This document shows, one piece after another, positions 1-8,729 of a stretch of DNA of 44,110 nt. The stretch is taken from assembly GCA_900543795.1 (NCBI GenBank), contig UQSH01000011.1, forward strand, positions 1 through 44,110. The letters run 5' to 3'. A model generated the notes under the pieces. It saw only the letters and a list, made by a program, of their open reading frames with translations. It did no database searches and had not been told where the DNA came from. Both the position numbers and the translations under genes were made by a program. Each line of letters starts with the position of its first letter. Position 1 is the stretch's first letter. This DNA comes from an uncultured Oscillospiraceae bacterium. GTDB lineage: Bacteria; Bacillota; Clostridia; Oscillospirales; Acutalibacteraceae.

Positions 1-6
1 GTGCCT

Positions 7-41
7 AAAAGCGGCTTGGATTCGATATCCAAGCCGCTTTT
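7..41. terminator. Bidirectional intrinsic terminator
   Basis: A perfect 15-bp inverted repeat (AAAAGCGGCTTGGAT and its complement, five-base loop) has A-tracts on one side and T-tracts on the other, so it can work on either strand. It is the first convincing stop downstream of the minus-strand operon that ends with the lipid kinase gene at 201, and may also end a plus-strand gene lying left of the window. Confidence 0.7.
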
Positions 42-71
42 AAAATGTTTGCTGATATGATTTATACTACT

Positions 72-97
72 GCAGTAGCAAGCCCCTGCTCTGCGAA
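72..97 (-). repeat. Degenerate REP-like palindrome
   Basis: The stretch CTGCAGTAGCAAGCCCCTGC and the following bases match the REP units at 11.9-12.7 kb at about 22 of 26 positions, in the CTAC-right orientation. The stem pairing is partly lost, so it is probably an old copy. An 8-bp inverted repeat (GTGCCTAA at 1-8, TTAGGCAC at 119-126) brackets it. Confidence 0.5.
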
Positions 98-153
98 AAG
101 TACAACACCTAAATATACTTAGGCACGGTTCAGACCACTTTATCGACAGTCTG

Positions 154-176
154 AGACAGGCAAGCGCCTGTCTTTT
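154..176 (+). terminator. Short hairpin followed by T-run
   Basis: AGACAGGC and GCCTGTCT pair around an AAGC loop and are followed by TTT on the plus strand. It reads as a weak plus-strand terminator; on the minus strand, where the neighbouring lipid kinase gene ends, no T-run follows. The rest of 1-200 holds no gene that I can see. Confidence 0.4.
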
Positions 177-200
177 AAAGAATTATATATCATTTATACA

Positions 201-1157
201 TCATTCATCAATTATACAAAGGTTTAACGCCTTCGGCTCAATTTTGAAAACAACCTCACTGTAATCAAAATTTTCTCCGTCGCAATTGCCAAGCAGAGCA
301 GAGCCGTCTGTTGACCAAATTCTGCCGCCCGTCAAATAGCCCGTATGTATTTTATCGGTCGCCTCCTCGTTTGCCGTTCCCTCGCTGTATTTCGGAATGA
401 GCGGAAGCACCTCCATAAGATTAATCGCATCAACCTTGCAGAAATCAAGCAATCCGTCATCAAGCCTTGAATTAGGTGCGGGGCAGAAGCCGCCGCCGTA
501 ATAGCTTGCATTGCAGATTGCAAAAAGAGTGTAATCCGACGGAGCTTGGCTCCATTTATAAGGAGTTCCCTCTCTGTCAACACAATCAAGCTCGAAATTA
601 ATTTGATAATGCATTGATTGAAGAACAGACGGAACAATAGCGATATTATACGCCTGATGACCGAGGAATTTAATTTTTCCCGCAATTTTTCTGCCTATTG
701 TTTCAACCTTCGTGTCAAGCCCGTAGCTCATAACATTGATGCATTTTTCGCCGTTATAATCTATTAAATCTATCGGCATAATTTTATATTTTATTTTTCC
801 GTTATGAAGCCCGAACGCCTTAACAACCTTTGAAGCGTCAATATTTTTTGTTTTATAAATCTTTTTTGCAAAATCGTTCCCCGTGCCGAAGGGCAAAATC
901 ATTAAAGGGGTTTGAGTGTGTGCAATACCGTTTGCAATTTCGTGAACGGTACCGTCGCCACCGCAAGAAACAATGACGCACTCGTCTCCGTATTTTTCGG
1001 CATACTGTGCCGCAATTTCCTTTGCGTGTCCGCGATAATGCGTTTCCTCGATTATCATTTCATCATCAATCATCCTGAAAGCAGACTGCACCTGCTTAAA
1101 AAGCATTTGCCTGTCTTTATTTCCTGCTATCGGATTTTCAATAAATATATATTTCAT
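201..1157 (-). CDS. Diacylglycerol kinase family lipid kinase (YegS/DgkB-like)
   Basis: This 318-aa protein is a soluble lipid kinase of the DAGK catalytic family, expected to phosphorylate diacylglycerol or a related lipid at the inner face of the membrane, recycling diacylglycerol to phosphatidate. The family signature GGDGTVHEIANGI lies near residue 66 and the PFGTGNDFA motif near residue 90; the N-terminal IENPIAGNK segment is also typical. Length fits the family (about 290-330). The ATG start at 1157 has AGAGGGG six bases upstream. It is last in the minus-strand operon, 36 bases after galactokinase. The exact lipid substrate cannot be read from the sequence, so I give no gene symbol. Confidence 0.88.
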   Translation of the reverse strand: MKYIFIENPIAGNKDRQMLFKQVQSAFRMIDDEMIIEETHYRGHAKEIAAQYAEKYGDECVIVSCGGDGTVHEIANGIAHTQTPLMILPFGTGNDFAKKIYKTKNIDASKVVKAFGLHNGKIKYKIMPIDLIDYNGEKCINVMSYGLDTKVETIGRKIAGKIKFLGHQAYNIAIVPSVLQSMHYQINFELDCVDREGTPYKWSQAPSDYTLFAICNASYYGGGFCPAPNSRLDDGLLDFCKVDAINLMEVLPLIPKYSEGTANEEATDKIHTGYLTGGRIWSTDGSALLGNCDGENFDYSEVVFKIEPKALNLCIIDE

Positions 1158-1193
1158 CGTTTTCCCCTCTTAAATCCTGCCGAAAAAGCAGCT

Positions 1194-2474
1194 TTACATT
1201 ACCCTTGCTCCGCCAACCGGTCTTATTATAAGAACATAGCAGTTGCCCTTGCCGAAAATACTTTCCATTTCTGCCTTATATTCATCAAGAAGATCGTTCG
1301 GAACAAACGCCTGAATTGTTCCTGCAAAGCCTCCGCCGTGAACTCTGTATGCACCCCTGCCCTTTAAAATATCCTCTGTTACGCAAAGCGCAAGAGAAAG
1401 CTTTTGCTCGGTGGGCTCGCTCGGAGTGTAAACATTTTGATTATACATATATGAGGATTTTCCGCTCTCGCAGATAACCTGCTTAAACTCCTCAAAATTG
1501 CCGTTTTCAAGTGCCTTTACGCCTCTGTCAACACGGAGATTTTCATTATAGAAATGATATGCCCTTAAAATTGCACGGTCATTAACCTTGCCAACGATAC
1601 CTGCAACCGATTTTTTGAAATCATCAAAGCTGATTTCACGCAAAACCTTCTTGCCGAGCGCTTTTGCAACGCTTTCCATTTCATTTCTGACTGCTGCATA
1701 ATCATCTGTTAAATCACTGTGGTTTCCGCCCGTGTCAACAATGCAAAGCGAATGACCGCTCTTTGAAAAATCAAAATCAACCTTTTTGATAACAGGATTT
1801 TCGGTTGATTTAAAATCAATCGTAACAAAGGTGCCGACCGAGGACGCCATCTGGTCAAGAAGACCGCAGGGCTTTCCAAAAAATACATTTTCCGCATACT
1901 GCGCTATTTTGGCTATATCAACTGCGCTGATTGCTCCGTCATTAAAGAGATGAGAAACAGTTGTGCCCAAAAGAACCTCAAATGCAGCAGACGAGGAAAG
2001 TCCGCTTCCGCCCATAACATCAGAGGTTGTAACGGCATCAAAGCCGCCTATTTCATAGCCCATATCCTTAATTTTTGCAACAACACCTCTAACCATTGCT
2101 GTTGAATGGCCAAATTCCTTTTCATCGGGAAGAAGCTTTGAAATATCAACAACATTCATTGCGTGGCCGCTTGATTTAACTCTTACCGTGTTATCATCAC
2201 TTTTAGCGCAAACTGCAACGGCGTCAAGATTAATTGATGCGGCAAGAACCTTTCCGTTATTATGGTCTGTGTGATTTCCGCAAACCTCCGTTCTGCCGGG
2301 GGCGGAGGTAATAATAACATCTCTTTCTTTTCCGAAAAGCTCAATAAATTCATTAAGAAGCTTAACATAGCGTGGCTTTTGCTCCTCAACTGCATCTGAA
2401 TTAACATAAACCGCCTTCAGCTTTTCATCCATCGAGCCGTTTTTAATAGCCTCGATATACTCCTGTGGTTTCAT
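1194..2474 (-). CDS. galK: Galactokinase
   Basis: This GHMP-family kinase of 426 aa should phosphorylate galactose to galactose 1-phosphate, the first committed Leloir step, in the cytoplasm. The N-terminal galactokinase signature appears as APGRTEVCGNHTDHNNG near residue 60, the GHMP ATP loop as GGSGLSSSAA near residue 155, and the C-terminal GHMP motif as VHGGGFAGT near residue 379. The signature reads GNHTDH where the textbook form is GEHTDY, a variant common in Clostridia. The ATG at 2474 is preceded by AAGGAG at six bases. No galT or galE is nearby, but an alpha-galactosidase lies at 34.6 kb and could supply galactose. It sits 17 bases after the VTT gene inside the aromatic amino acid operon, an unusual location. 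Confidence 0.9.
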   Translation of the reverse strand: MKPQEYIEAIKNGSMDEKLKAVYVNSDAVEEQKPRYVKLLNEFIELFGKERDVIITSAPGRTEVCGNHTDHNNGKVLAASINLDAVAVCAKSDDNTVRVKSSGHAMNVVDISKLLPDEKEFGHSTAMVRGVVAKIKDMGYEIGGFDAVTTSDVMGGSGLSSSAAFEVLLGTTVSHLFNDGAISAVDIAKIAQYAENVFFGKPCGLLDQMASSVGTFVTIDFKSTENPVIKKVDFDFSKSGHSLCIVDTGGNHSDLTDDYAAVRNEMESVAKALGKKVLREISFDDFKKSVAGIVGKVNDRAILRAYHFYNENLRVDRGVKALENGNFEEFKQVICESGKSSYMYNQNVYTPSEPTEQKLSLALCVTEDILKGRGAYRVHGGGFAGTIQAFVPNDLLDEYKAEMESIFGKGNCYVLIIRPVGGARVM

Positions 2475-2491
2475 ATTTTTCTCCTTTTTAT

Positions 2492-3262
2492 TTATAAAAC
2501 AATTTTATATTTTTCTTTTTGCGAATACATTAACAGTGTTTGCGTCATTTGGCGTGATTTAATACCGTAAAAAACATTGAAAATAAGACTTGTGAGCCCC
2601 GTAAATGCAACAATAATTATTAAAAGAATTATAAATTGCCGTGAAAACGGATTATAAAGCTCTGCACCGATTTTTGTGTAAATAAACAAGCGGGGCAAAA
2701 ATCCAATCAGGCTCAGGCAAACATAATAAACAAAATCATAATTCATTGAGCCGTAAAGCTTTGAAACCATTCCGAGAGGAATAGACGGAACAAAGCGTGA
2801 AACAAGCAGAATATAAGGATTTCCCGAGCCCTTAAAAAGCACCCAGCTTTTAATAAATTTTGCCTGCCTGATATTAAGAAGCATCATTGCCCAGCCGCCG
2901 CCTATCCACTTGCCCTCAACATACTTAACAACAAAAAAGAACAAGGTGAACACAACATTTATAAAAACTGCCGTGTGAAGCTGAAAAACCATACCGGATA
3001 TAACGCAAAGCACACTCATAGGAATGGGAAGCTGGCATTTTGCAATATAAAGCGCAAAAATGCAAATCAAAATTTCAACATGTGTATCAAGCCCCGCAAC
3101 CGCACGCTCAACCTTTCCGAGCCAATTTATTATAGCGTCAAACCTAACCTCAAGGCTTGCCTGCTTATAAAGACACATAATCAAAAAAGCGATTATAACC
3201 GAGGTTGCGATAACAATAATTAGCGATATTAAATTTGTTTGATGCCGTTTGCTCTTTTTCAA
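2492..3262 (-). CDS. TVP38/TMEM64 (VTT domain) membrane protein, TTG start
   Basis: This 256-aa polytopic membrane protein has a basic N-terminus, a transmembrane helix at about residues 13-31 and several later helices. The VTT-domain core is visible as SRFVPSIPLGMVSKLYGSM followed by a hydrophobic stretch near residues 150-195. VTT proteins (DedA relatives) are thought to act in lipid or membrane homeostasis; the substrate is not known. The start is TTG at 3262: GGAGG lies seven bases upstream and no better-placed ATG exists near the N-terminus, so the TTG decides the start. That ribosome site sits in the 18-base gap after pheA, so the two genes are probably co-transcribed. Confidence 0.8.
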   Translation of the reverse strand: MKKSKRHQTNLISLIIVIATSVIIAFLIMCLYKQASLEVRFDAIINWLGKVERAVAGLDTHVEILICIFALYIAKCQLPIPMSVLCVISGMVFQLHTAVFINVVFTLFFFVVKYVEGKWIGGGWAMMLLNIRQAKFIKSWVLFKGSGNPYILLVSRFVPSIPLGMVSKLYGSMNYDFVYYVCLSLIGFLPRLFIYTKIGAELYNPFSRQFIILLIIIVAFTGLTSLIFNVFYGIKSRQMTQTLLMYSQKEKYKIVL

Positions 3263-3280
3263 ATTGGCACCTCCGAAAAA

Positions 3281-4411
3281 TTAATATTCGTGATAATTCC
3301 CCAAAAACTTGAAATCGGGAAGTTCAGACGAAAGAGCGCAAAGCAAATCAAGCGTTTTTTCGTTTTTAACACTACCCAAAAGGTCTGTATAGAAATAATA
3401 GCTGAAATCGCCGTTTTCCATTGGGCGTGATTCAAGCTTTGTCAGGTTAAGCCCCGTCATTGAAAATCTGCCCAAAACTCTGTAAAGCGAGCCCGTTTGA
3501 TGCGGCAAAGAGAAAATAAGAGAAATTTTATCTGCGCCTTTTTCAATAACGAGCTTTTTGGAAATAACAATAAATCTTGTGAAATTACTGCTGATATTCT
3601 GAATACCCGCTTTAATAATTTTAAGATTATATTTTTTAGCGGCTTCTGCCGAGCAGATAACGCCTATATCGTTTCTCTCGCTTTCGGAAACGAATTTTGC
3701 CGCTGCGGCGGTGTTTGTGTAGTTTACTCCCGTGAAATCAAAATCCTTTATAAATTTTGAGCATTGCGACAATGCCTGCGGATGACTGTAAACCTCATCA
3801 ATATCCTCATATTTCGTATCCTGCTTGGCGCAAAGGCAATGCTTAACCTCAAGCGAATAGGAGCCCACAACATAAAATCTGTATTTCATAATAAGGTCGT
3901 AAGCCTCGTGAACGGAGCCCGCCGTTGAATTTTCAACCGGGATAATTCCAAAAGGTGCCTCGCCCTTATTTACAGCCTCAAAAACATCCTCAAAAAGTCT
4001 GTAATGCTTAATCTGCGAATTTGGAAAAAGCACCGATGCAGTTTTATCGGCATAGCTTCCGTCAACGCCTGCACAGGCAACACTTGCTTCCTTTTCAAAG
4101 GCGTTTTCATCGCTGACAGCCTGCTCAATAAGCTTGCGAAGCTCCCTTCCTCCGCCTATAATTTTATGCTGAATTGCTCTTGAAGCGTCCATGGTTGCGG
4201 CAAAAACGGTTGCAATTGTGTCGCCCTGATCGCCGCATTTTTTATGAACATCATCAAGAATTTCCTTTTCCCTCTGCTCATTTAAAACGGGAAGTCCACG
4301 CTCCACCTTATACTGCGCAACCTTTTGAGAAATACTCATTCTTTTGAGCAGAAGCGGGATAAGCTCCTCGTCTATTTCATCAATCTGTTTTCTTAAATCA
4401 AGTAAATCCAT
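3281..4411 (-). CDS. pheA: Bifunctional chorismate mutase / prephenate dehydratase
   Basis: This 376-aa enzyme should convert chorismate to prephenate and prephenate to phenylpyruvate, the phenylalanine branch. Residues 1-85 form an AroQ-type chorismate mutase domain (LRKQIDEIDEELIPLLLKR, then K-rich helices). Prephenate dehydratase follows from about residue 108, with GIIPVENSTAGSVHEAYDL and the TRF motif near residue 278. A C-terminal ACT domain carries the ESRP motif near residue 330, the usual site of phenylalanine feedback. Length matches E. coli P-protein-type enzymes. The start at 4411 has an AGAGGA site about 11 bases upstream. It is fifth in the operon, 21 bases after aroC. Confidence 0.95.
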   Translation of the reverse strand: MDLLDLRKQIDEIDEELIPLLLKRMSISQKVAQYKVERGLPVLNEQREKEILDDVHKKCGDQGDTIATVFAATMDASRAIQHKIIGGGRELRKLIEQAVSDENAFEKEASVACAGVDGSYADKTASVLFPNSQIKHYRLFEDVFEAVNKGEAPFGIIPVENSTAGSVHEAYDLIMKYRFYVVGSYSLEVKHCLCAKQDTKYEDIDEVYSHPQALSQCSKFIKDFDFTGVNYTNTAAAAKFVSESERNDIGVICSAEAAKKYNLKIIKAGIQNISSNFTRFIVISKKLVIEKGADKISLIFSLPHQTGSLYRVLGRFSMTGLNLTKLESRPMENGDFSYYFYTDLLGSVKNEKTLDLLCALSSELPDFKFLGNYHEY

Positions 4412-4432
4412 TAAATTAAAAATCCTCTGCTT

Positions 4433-5506
4433 TTACATCATTAAATCAAGAAGCACTAATGCGCAAACGCCCTCAACAACGGGAAGCGCACGCGGAACTA
4501 TGCAAGGATCGTGCCTGCCCCTAACAACAAGCGTTTCATTCTGCATGGTTTCAAGATTAACGCTTTCCTGCGCAATTGAAATTGAAGGAGTTGGCTTTAT
4601 TGCAACAGAAAAAACTATCGGCGCACCGGTGGTTATTCCGCCGAGAACACCGCCGTTATTATTTGTTTTAAGCGCAACGCCGCCGTTTTTTATTTCATAG
4701 GCGTCATTTGCCTTATAGCCCGTCATATCCGCAAAGCCGAAGCCTGCTCCGAATTCAACACCCTTAACAGCGGGAATACCGAAAAGCGCATAGGATAATC
4801 TGCTTTCAACCGTTTCAAACATATTACCGCCTATTCCGGCAGGAACGCCGACTGCGGCACATTCGATAATTCCGCCAACGGAATTGCCTTCAAGCCGAGC
4901 CGTTTCAATAACGGTTCTCATTTCAAGCTCCTTTTCGTTGCTTATCGTTGCAAACAAATCGTTTGAAAGTGATTTCAGAAATTCGGGGGATATGCTGTTT
5001 TTATCAAAGCACTCATCCTCGGCAGGACCGATTTTTTTAATGTGGGAGCCGATACAAACTCCCTTTTTCGCCAAAATCTGCTTTGCAACCGCACCTGCAA
5101 AAACAAGAGGAGCGGTCAGCCTGCCGCTGAAATGTCCTCCGCCTCTTATATCGTTATCTCCGCCGTATTTAATATATGCGGGATAATCACTGTGGCTCGG
5201 ACGGGGAACGGTCATAACATTACTGTAATCACCGCTTCTTGTGTTTGTGTTTTCAATCATCATTGCAAGCGGTGCGCCCGTTGTTTTTCCGTTTAAGACT
5301 CCGCTTAATATTTTCGGCTCGTCTGCCTCCTTGCGAGGTGTTGCGGATTTATCCTGACCGGGTGCACGCCTTTTCATTTCTTTTTTTATTTGCTCCATAT
5401 CAAGCTCTACGCCGTGAGGAAGCCCATCTATAACACAACCGATAGCTTCTCCGTGGCTTTCGCCGAATATTGAAACCTTTATGTTTTTACCGAAGGTTGA
5501 TGACAT
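4433..5506 (-). CDS. aroC: Chorismate synthase
   Basis: Chorismate synthase (357 aa) converts EPSP to chorismate using reduced FMN. Recognisable blocks are GESHGEAIGCVIDGLP near the N-terminus, RRAPGQDKSATPRKEAD, the RPSHSDYPAYIKYG segment and DIRGGGHFSGRLTAP; the C-terminus carries RHDPCIVPRALPVVEG. I start it at the ATG at 5506 (MSSTFGKNIKV) because GGAGG lies eight bases upstream and the conserved N-terminus begins there; a longer frame upstream adds only non-conserved residues. The start overlaps the aroA stop by 20 bases, which suggests translational coupling. Confidence 0.96.
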   Translation of the reverse strand: MSSTFGKNIKVSIFGESHGEAIGCVIDGLPHGVELDMEQIKKEMKRRAPGQDKSATPRKEADEPKILSGVLNGKTTGAPLAMMIENTNTRSGDYSNVMTVPRPSHSDYPAYIKYGGDNDIRGGGHFSGRLTAPLVFAGAVAKQILAKKGVCIGSHIKKIGPAEDECFDKNSISPEFLKSLSNDLFATISNEKELEMRTVIETARLEGNSVGGIIECAAVGVPAGIGGNMFETVESRLSYALFGIPAVKGVEFGAGFGFADMTGYKANDAYEIKNGGVALKTNNNGGVLGGITTGAPIVFSVAIKPTPSISIAQESVNLETMQNETLVVRGRHDPCIVPRALPVVEGVCALVLLDLMM

Positions 5507-6698
5507 TTGCTTTACCTCCAAGCTTATTATAATCCTCAAAGAACGAGGGATAAGATTTATTTATGCTTTCAGCGTCTGTTATAACGGTTTCGCCCTTTGC
5601 GAAAAGACCTGCCGCCGAAAAAGCCATAACAATTCGGTGGTCGTTATATCCGCAAAGCTCGGCGCCGTTAACCGCACCGCAGGGAGATATAATCATTCCG
5701 TCCTGCGTTTCCTCTGCGCCGACACCCATTTTGTTTAAGTTTTCAACAACCGATTTTATTCTGTTTGACTCTTTGAGCCTTAAACGCTCTGCGCCCTTAA
5801 TGATTGTTTTTCCCTGTGCGAATGCCGCAGTAACGGCAATTGCCGGAACCATATCGGGAATATCCGTGCAGTCTATTTCAATTCCGTGAAGCTTTCCCTT
5901 TTTGCAGGTTATACTGCCCTCTCCCGTTTCAACAGACGCACCAAACCGCCTCATAACATCAACAACGGCTTTATCGCCCTGTGTGGAATTAAAATCAACT
6001 CCCGTAAGGGTAACCTCTCCGCCGATTGCCGCCGCACTCATAAAGAACGCCGCATGGCTCCAATCGCCCTCAACGGTGTAATCACGCACGGCATATTTTT
6101 GGTTTCCGTGAACAAGATAGCCGAAATCGGTTTCACAGGCGCTAACGCCGTAATCCGCCATAACCTTTAAGGTCATATCAACATAAGGCTTTGATTGAAG
6201 CGGAGTTTTAAGTATTATTGCGCTGTCGCCGTCTGCAACGGAAAGGGCGAACAAAAGCCCCGTTATATACTGACTGCTGACATTTCCGTTGACCTCATAG
6301 CTGCCGCATTTCAGCCTGCCGCTTATTTTTAACGGAAGAAAGCCGTTGCTCTCAACAGTAACTCCGTGCTTCGGCAAAAGCTCAATATATTCTCCTGCCG
6401 TTCTTGAAAGCAGACTTCCCTCTCCCGTGAAGGTTATCTCCTTTCCGAGCGCCGCCGCAACGGGAATCATAAATCGCATTGTTGAGCCGCTTTCAAGGCA
6501 GTTTGCGGTTGATTTGCCGTTTTTCAGCGACTCGATAACGCCCACGGTTGCCTTCATATCGTTTGAATTAATTATTGGAGAAACTGCTCCGCCGCCTGAA
6601 AGAAATGAGCATATAAGCGCTCTGTGAGCGGCAGATTTGCTTGGGGGAAGCGCAAGCGTTCCGTTTAAGGATGAATTTTTGATTAAAGCCCTGCTCAT
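5487..6698 (-). CDS. aroA: 3-phosphoshikimate 1-carboxyvinyltransferase (EPSP synthase)
   Basis: EPSP synthase (403 aa) joins shikimate 3-phosphate with phosphoenolpyruvate. Evidence includes LPPSKSAAHRALICS at the N-terminus (the usual PSKS motif), SGSTMRFMIPVAAALG near residue 70, the SSQYITGLLFAL segment near residue 140, RLRLKESNRI near residue 305 and NDHRIVMAFSAAGL near the C-terminus. The SGSTMRF block replaces the usual GNAGTAMRP loop, so it belongs to a more divergent class seen in Clostridia; glyphosate response cannot be predicted from this reading. Its ATG overlaps the aroB stop by four bases (ATGA). Confidence 0.93.
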   Translation of the reverse strand: MSRALIKNSSLNGTLALPPSKSAAHRALICSFLSGGGAVSPIINSNDMKATVGVIESLKNGKSTANCLESGSTMRFMIPVAAALGKEITFTGEGSLLSRTAGEYIELLPKHGVTVESNGFLPLKISGRLKCGSYEVNGNVSSQYITGLLFALSVADGDSAIILKTPLQSKPYVDMTLKVMADYGVSACETDFGYLVHGNQKYAVRDYTVEGDWSHAAFFMSAAAIGGEVTLTGVDFNSTQGDKAVVDVMRRFGASVETGEGSITCKKGKLHGIEIDCTDIPDMVPAIAVTAAFAQGKTIIKGAERLRLKESNRIKSVVENLNKMGVGAEETQDGMIISPCGAVNGAELCGYNDHRIVMAFSAAGLFAKGETVITDAESINKSYPSFFEDYNKLGGKANVINLR

Positions 6699-7750
6699 AC
6701 ATTAACTCCGAAAAAGCCTGCAATTTTTTCAGCCTCAACAGGCAAAACATAGCTTTCGCCGATTTTACTTATAACGGCAAGCTTTATTCCCGTTCCTGTG
6801 CGCTTTTTATCCGCATTCATAGCGAAAATAATTTCATTAATACTGTGAGTGTCCTCTGTTTTAAGATTATATTTTTTAAGCAGAGAGCAGATTTTTTCGC
6901 AGGTGCCCTTTTCGGTTATGCCTGCTTCTTCACCTGCCTGTGCTATCATTGCCATTCCTATTCCAACCGCTTCGCCGTGGCTTACGGTTTTAAAGCCCCA
7001 AAGCTTTTCTATTGCGTGTCCGCAGGTATGACCGAAATTAAGAAGTGCCCTTTCGCCGTGCTCCTTTTCGTCGTTTTCAACAACCTGCCTTTTTATATCA
7101 ACACATTCAAAAATTAAATCTTCTATGAAATCCTTTGCATTTTCCCTTTGAAGCCTTTCAAAAAGAGAAGCGGATTTTATACATCCGTACTTGATAACCT
7201 CGCCCATACCGTCGCTGAAATAATGCTCGGGCAGAGTTTCAAGAGCAAGTGCGTCAATAAGCACGAGCGACGGCTGATGAAATGCGCCGCAAAGATTTTT
7301 GCCCTGAGGCAAATCAACCGCGGTTTTTCCGCCAACCGATGAATCAACCTGTGCCAAAAGAGTTGTGGGTATCTGAACAAAATCTATTCCCCTCAAATAA
7401 GCTGCGGCGGCAAAGCCTGCCATATCTCCGCAAACTCCTCCTCCGAGGGCAACAACCAAATCATCTCTTGTGAGCTCATTCTCCGCAAGAAATTCAACAA
7501 TTTCAACAAGCGTTTTTGTTGTTTTTGACTCCTCGCCTGCTTCAAAAATATAAGAAACAACCTCAAATCCCTGCTCTTTAAGGCTTTTTTCAACTGCTTC
7601 AAGATAAAGCGGTGCAACATTACTGTCTGTTACAATTGCCGTTTTCCTTGCCCTTGTAACAGCGACGATATATTTTCCGCAATCCTTTATTAAATTCTTT
7701 TCAATTAATATATCATAGCCCTTTCCAGCGTTAACTTTAAGCTTTTTCAC
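6695..7750 (-). CDS. aroB: 3-dehydroquinate synthase, GTG start
   Basis: This 351-aa enzyme should form 3-dehydroquinate from DAHP, using NAD and a divalent metal. Visible motifs are the GGGVCGDMAGFAAAAYLRG nucleotide loop near residue 104, PTTLLAQVDSSVGGKT near residue 128 and the metal-binding GHTCGHAIE near residue 243. The reading frame opens with GTG at 7750, overlapping the tyrA stop by one base (TAGTG); no in-frame ATG is near enough to keep the conserved N-terminus. A GAGG motif in the tyrA 3' end serves as ribosome site, which implies translational coupling. Confidence 0.95.
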   Translation of the reverse strand: MKKLKVNAGKGYDILIEKNLIKDCGKYIVAVTRARKTAIVTDSNVAPLYLEAVEKSLKEQGFEVVSYIFEAGEESKTTKTLVEIVEFLAENELTRDDLVVALGGGVCGDMAGFAAAAYLRGIDFVQIPTTLLAQVDSSVGGKTAVDLPQGKNLCGAFHQPSLVLIDALALETLPEHYFSDGMGEVIKYGCIKSASLFERLQRENAKDFIEDLIFECVDIKRQVVENDEKEHGERALLNFGHTCGHAIEKLWGFKTVSHGEAVGIGMAMIAQAGEEAGITEKGTCEKICSLLKKYNLKTEDTHSINEIIFAMNADKKRTGTGIKLAVISKIGESYVLPVEAEKIAGFFGVNV

Positions 7751-8574
7751 TAACCGATTTCCTCTTTGATTTTATTTGCCCTTGCCATCAGCTCTTCAAG
7801 CGTTTTTGTGTCCTCGTTTTGTATTGCCGTTTTGAATTTTTCAAGATTAGAAGCAAGGTCGTCTATCTCTCTGATAAGCGGCTCCTTGTTTGCAATGAAA
7901 AGCTCGCTCCACATTTTGCCGTTTATCCTTGCAACTCTTGAAACATCACGATAAGAGCCTGCCGAAAAGCCTGGATGCTGCGGAGCAAGGGGGCTTAAAA
8001 CATAGGAGCACGCAAGCACATGAGCTATTTGAGAGGTAAACGCAATCATTTCATCGTGGTGCTCGGGAGTTGTTACAACCGTGCGAGCAAAGCCCATTTC
8101 CTTTGCAAGCTCAACAAGAGTGTCCACCTTTGCTTTCGGAGCATTTGTTGGGGTGCAAATAAACGAAGCCTTATCAAAAAGCGTTGCAAGGCTGTTTTCA
8201 TATCCCGAAACCTCCCGCCCTGCCATAGGATGGGCGCCAATAAAGGTAAAATCAAAGCTTTCCTTTTCAAGCTCACGGCATATTTTTGTTTTTATACCGC
8301 AGCTATCGGTTACAATGCTTCCCTCCTTAAACTTATTTCGGTGTTCAAGAATAAAGGGAGCGATTGCCTCGGGATAAAGATTTACCACAGTTATGTCGGC
8401 ACGGGGAATAAGCTCTCCGAGCGTTCCTATTTCATCAACCGCACCGTCATCAAGCGCCCGCTTCATAACAGACTGCGTTCTGTTCCAGCCGAGAACTCGG
8501 TGGCTTGTGTTCTTTTTTAAGGCTTTTGCAATGCTTGCACCGATAAGTCCAAGACCGACTACGAGAATTTCCAT
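7750..8574 (-). CDS. tyrA: Prephenate dehydrogenase
   Basis: This 274-aa NAD(P)-dependent dehydrogenase should turn prephenate into 4-hydroxyphenylpyruvate for tyrosine. The Rossmann motif GLGLIGASIAKAL opens the protein, and the catalytic region shows GAHPMAGREVSGYENS near residue 115 and SQIAHVLACSY near residue 185. No ACT or chorismate mutase domain is fused, and the length suits the short monofunctional class. I prefer the ATG at 8574 over one at 8583: GGAAG lies 10 bases before the former but only one base before the latter. It is the promoter-proximal gene of the operon. Confidence 0.93.
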   Translation of the reverse strand: MEILVVGLGLIGASIAKALKKNTSHRVLGWNRTQSVMKRALDDGAVDEIGTLGELIPRADITVVNLYPEAIAPFILEHRNKFKEGSIVTDSCGIKTKICRELEKESFDFTFIGAHPMAGREVSGYENSLATLFDKASFICTPTNAPKAKVDTLVELAKEMGFARTVVTTPEHHDEMIAFTSQIAHVLACSYVLSPLAPQHPGFSAGSYRDVSRVARINGKMWSELFIANKEPLIREIDDLASNLEKFKTAIQNEDTKTLEELMARANKIKEEIG

Positions 8575-8607
8575 AAAAAACATACTTCCACATTATTATT
8601 CCATTAT

Positions 8608-8636
8608 ATAATAATATATAAATTAATATAAATCAA
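8608..8636 (-). promoter_or_regulatory. Probable promoter of the tyrA-aroBAC-pheA operon
   Basis: On the minus strand TTGATT (8636-8631) and TATTAT (8613-8608) are separated by 17 bases, about 34 bases upstream of the tyrA start. The surrounding DNA is very AT-rich, so chance matches are possible and a second TATAAT lies five bases on. No T-box or obvious leader peptide is visible between it and tyrA. Confidence 0.5.
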
Positions 8637-8679
8637 GAACTGACGGATAAAATAATTATAAACATTTTCGCAAAAAGCA

Positions 8680-8714
8680 AAGGCACACGGGAAAAGCATT
8701 TTGCCGTGTGCCTT
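8680..8714 (-). terminator. Intrinsic terminator of the GH28 gene
   Basis: A perfect 11-bp inverted repeat (AAGGCACACGG with its complement, 13-base loop) is followed on the minus strand by TTGCTTTTTG. It lies 16 bases past the GH28 stop and just before the promoter of the next minus-strand operon, insulating the two. Confidence 0.8.
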
Positions 8715-8729
8715 AAAATTATTTGCTTT

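Noticed and set aside
5487..6698. UDP-GlcNAc carboxyvinyltransferase (murA) instead of aroA
   Set aside because: PSKS, SGSTMRF and RLRLKESNRI fit EPSP synthase, and it lies within an aromatic operon.
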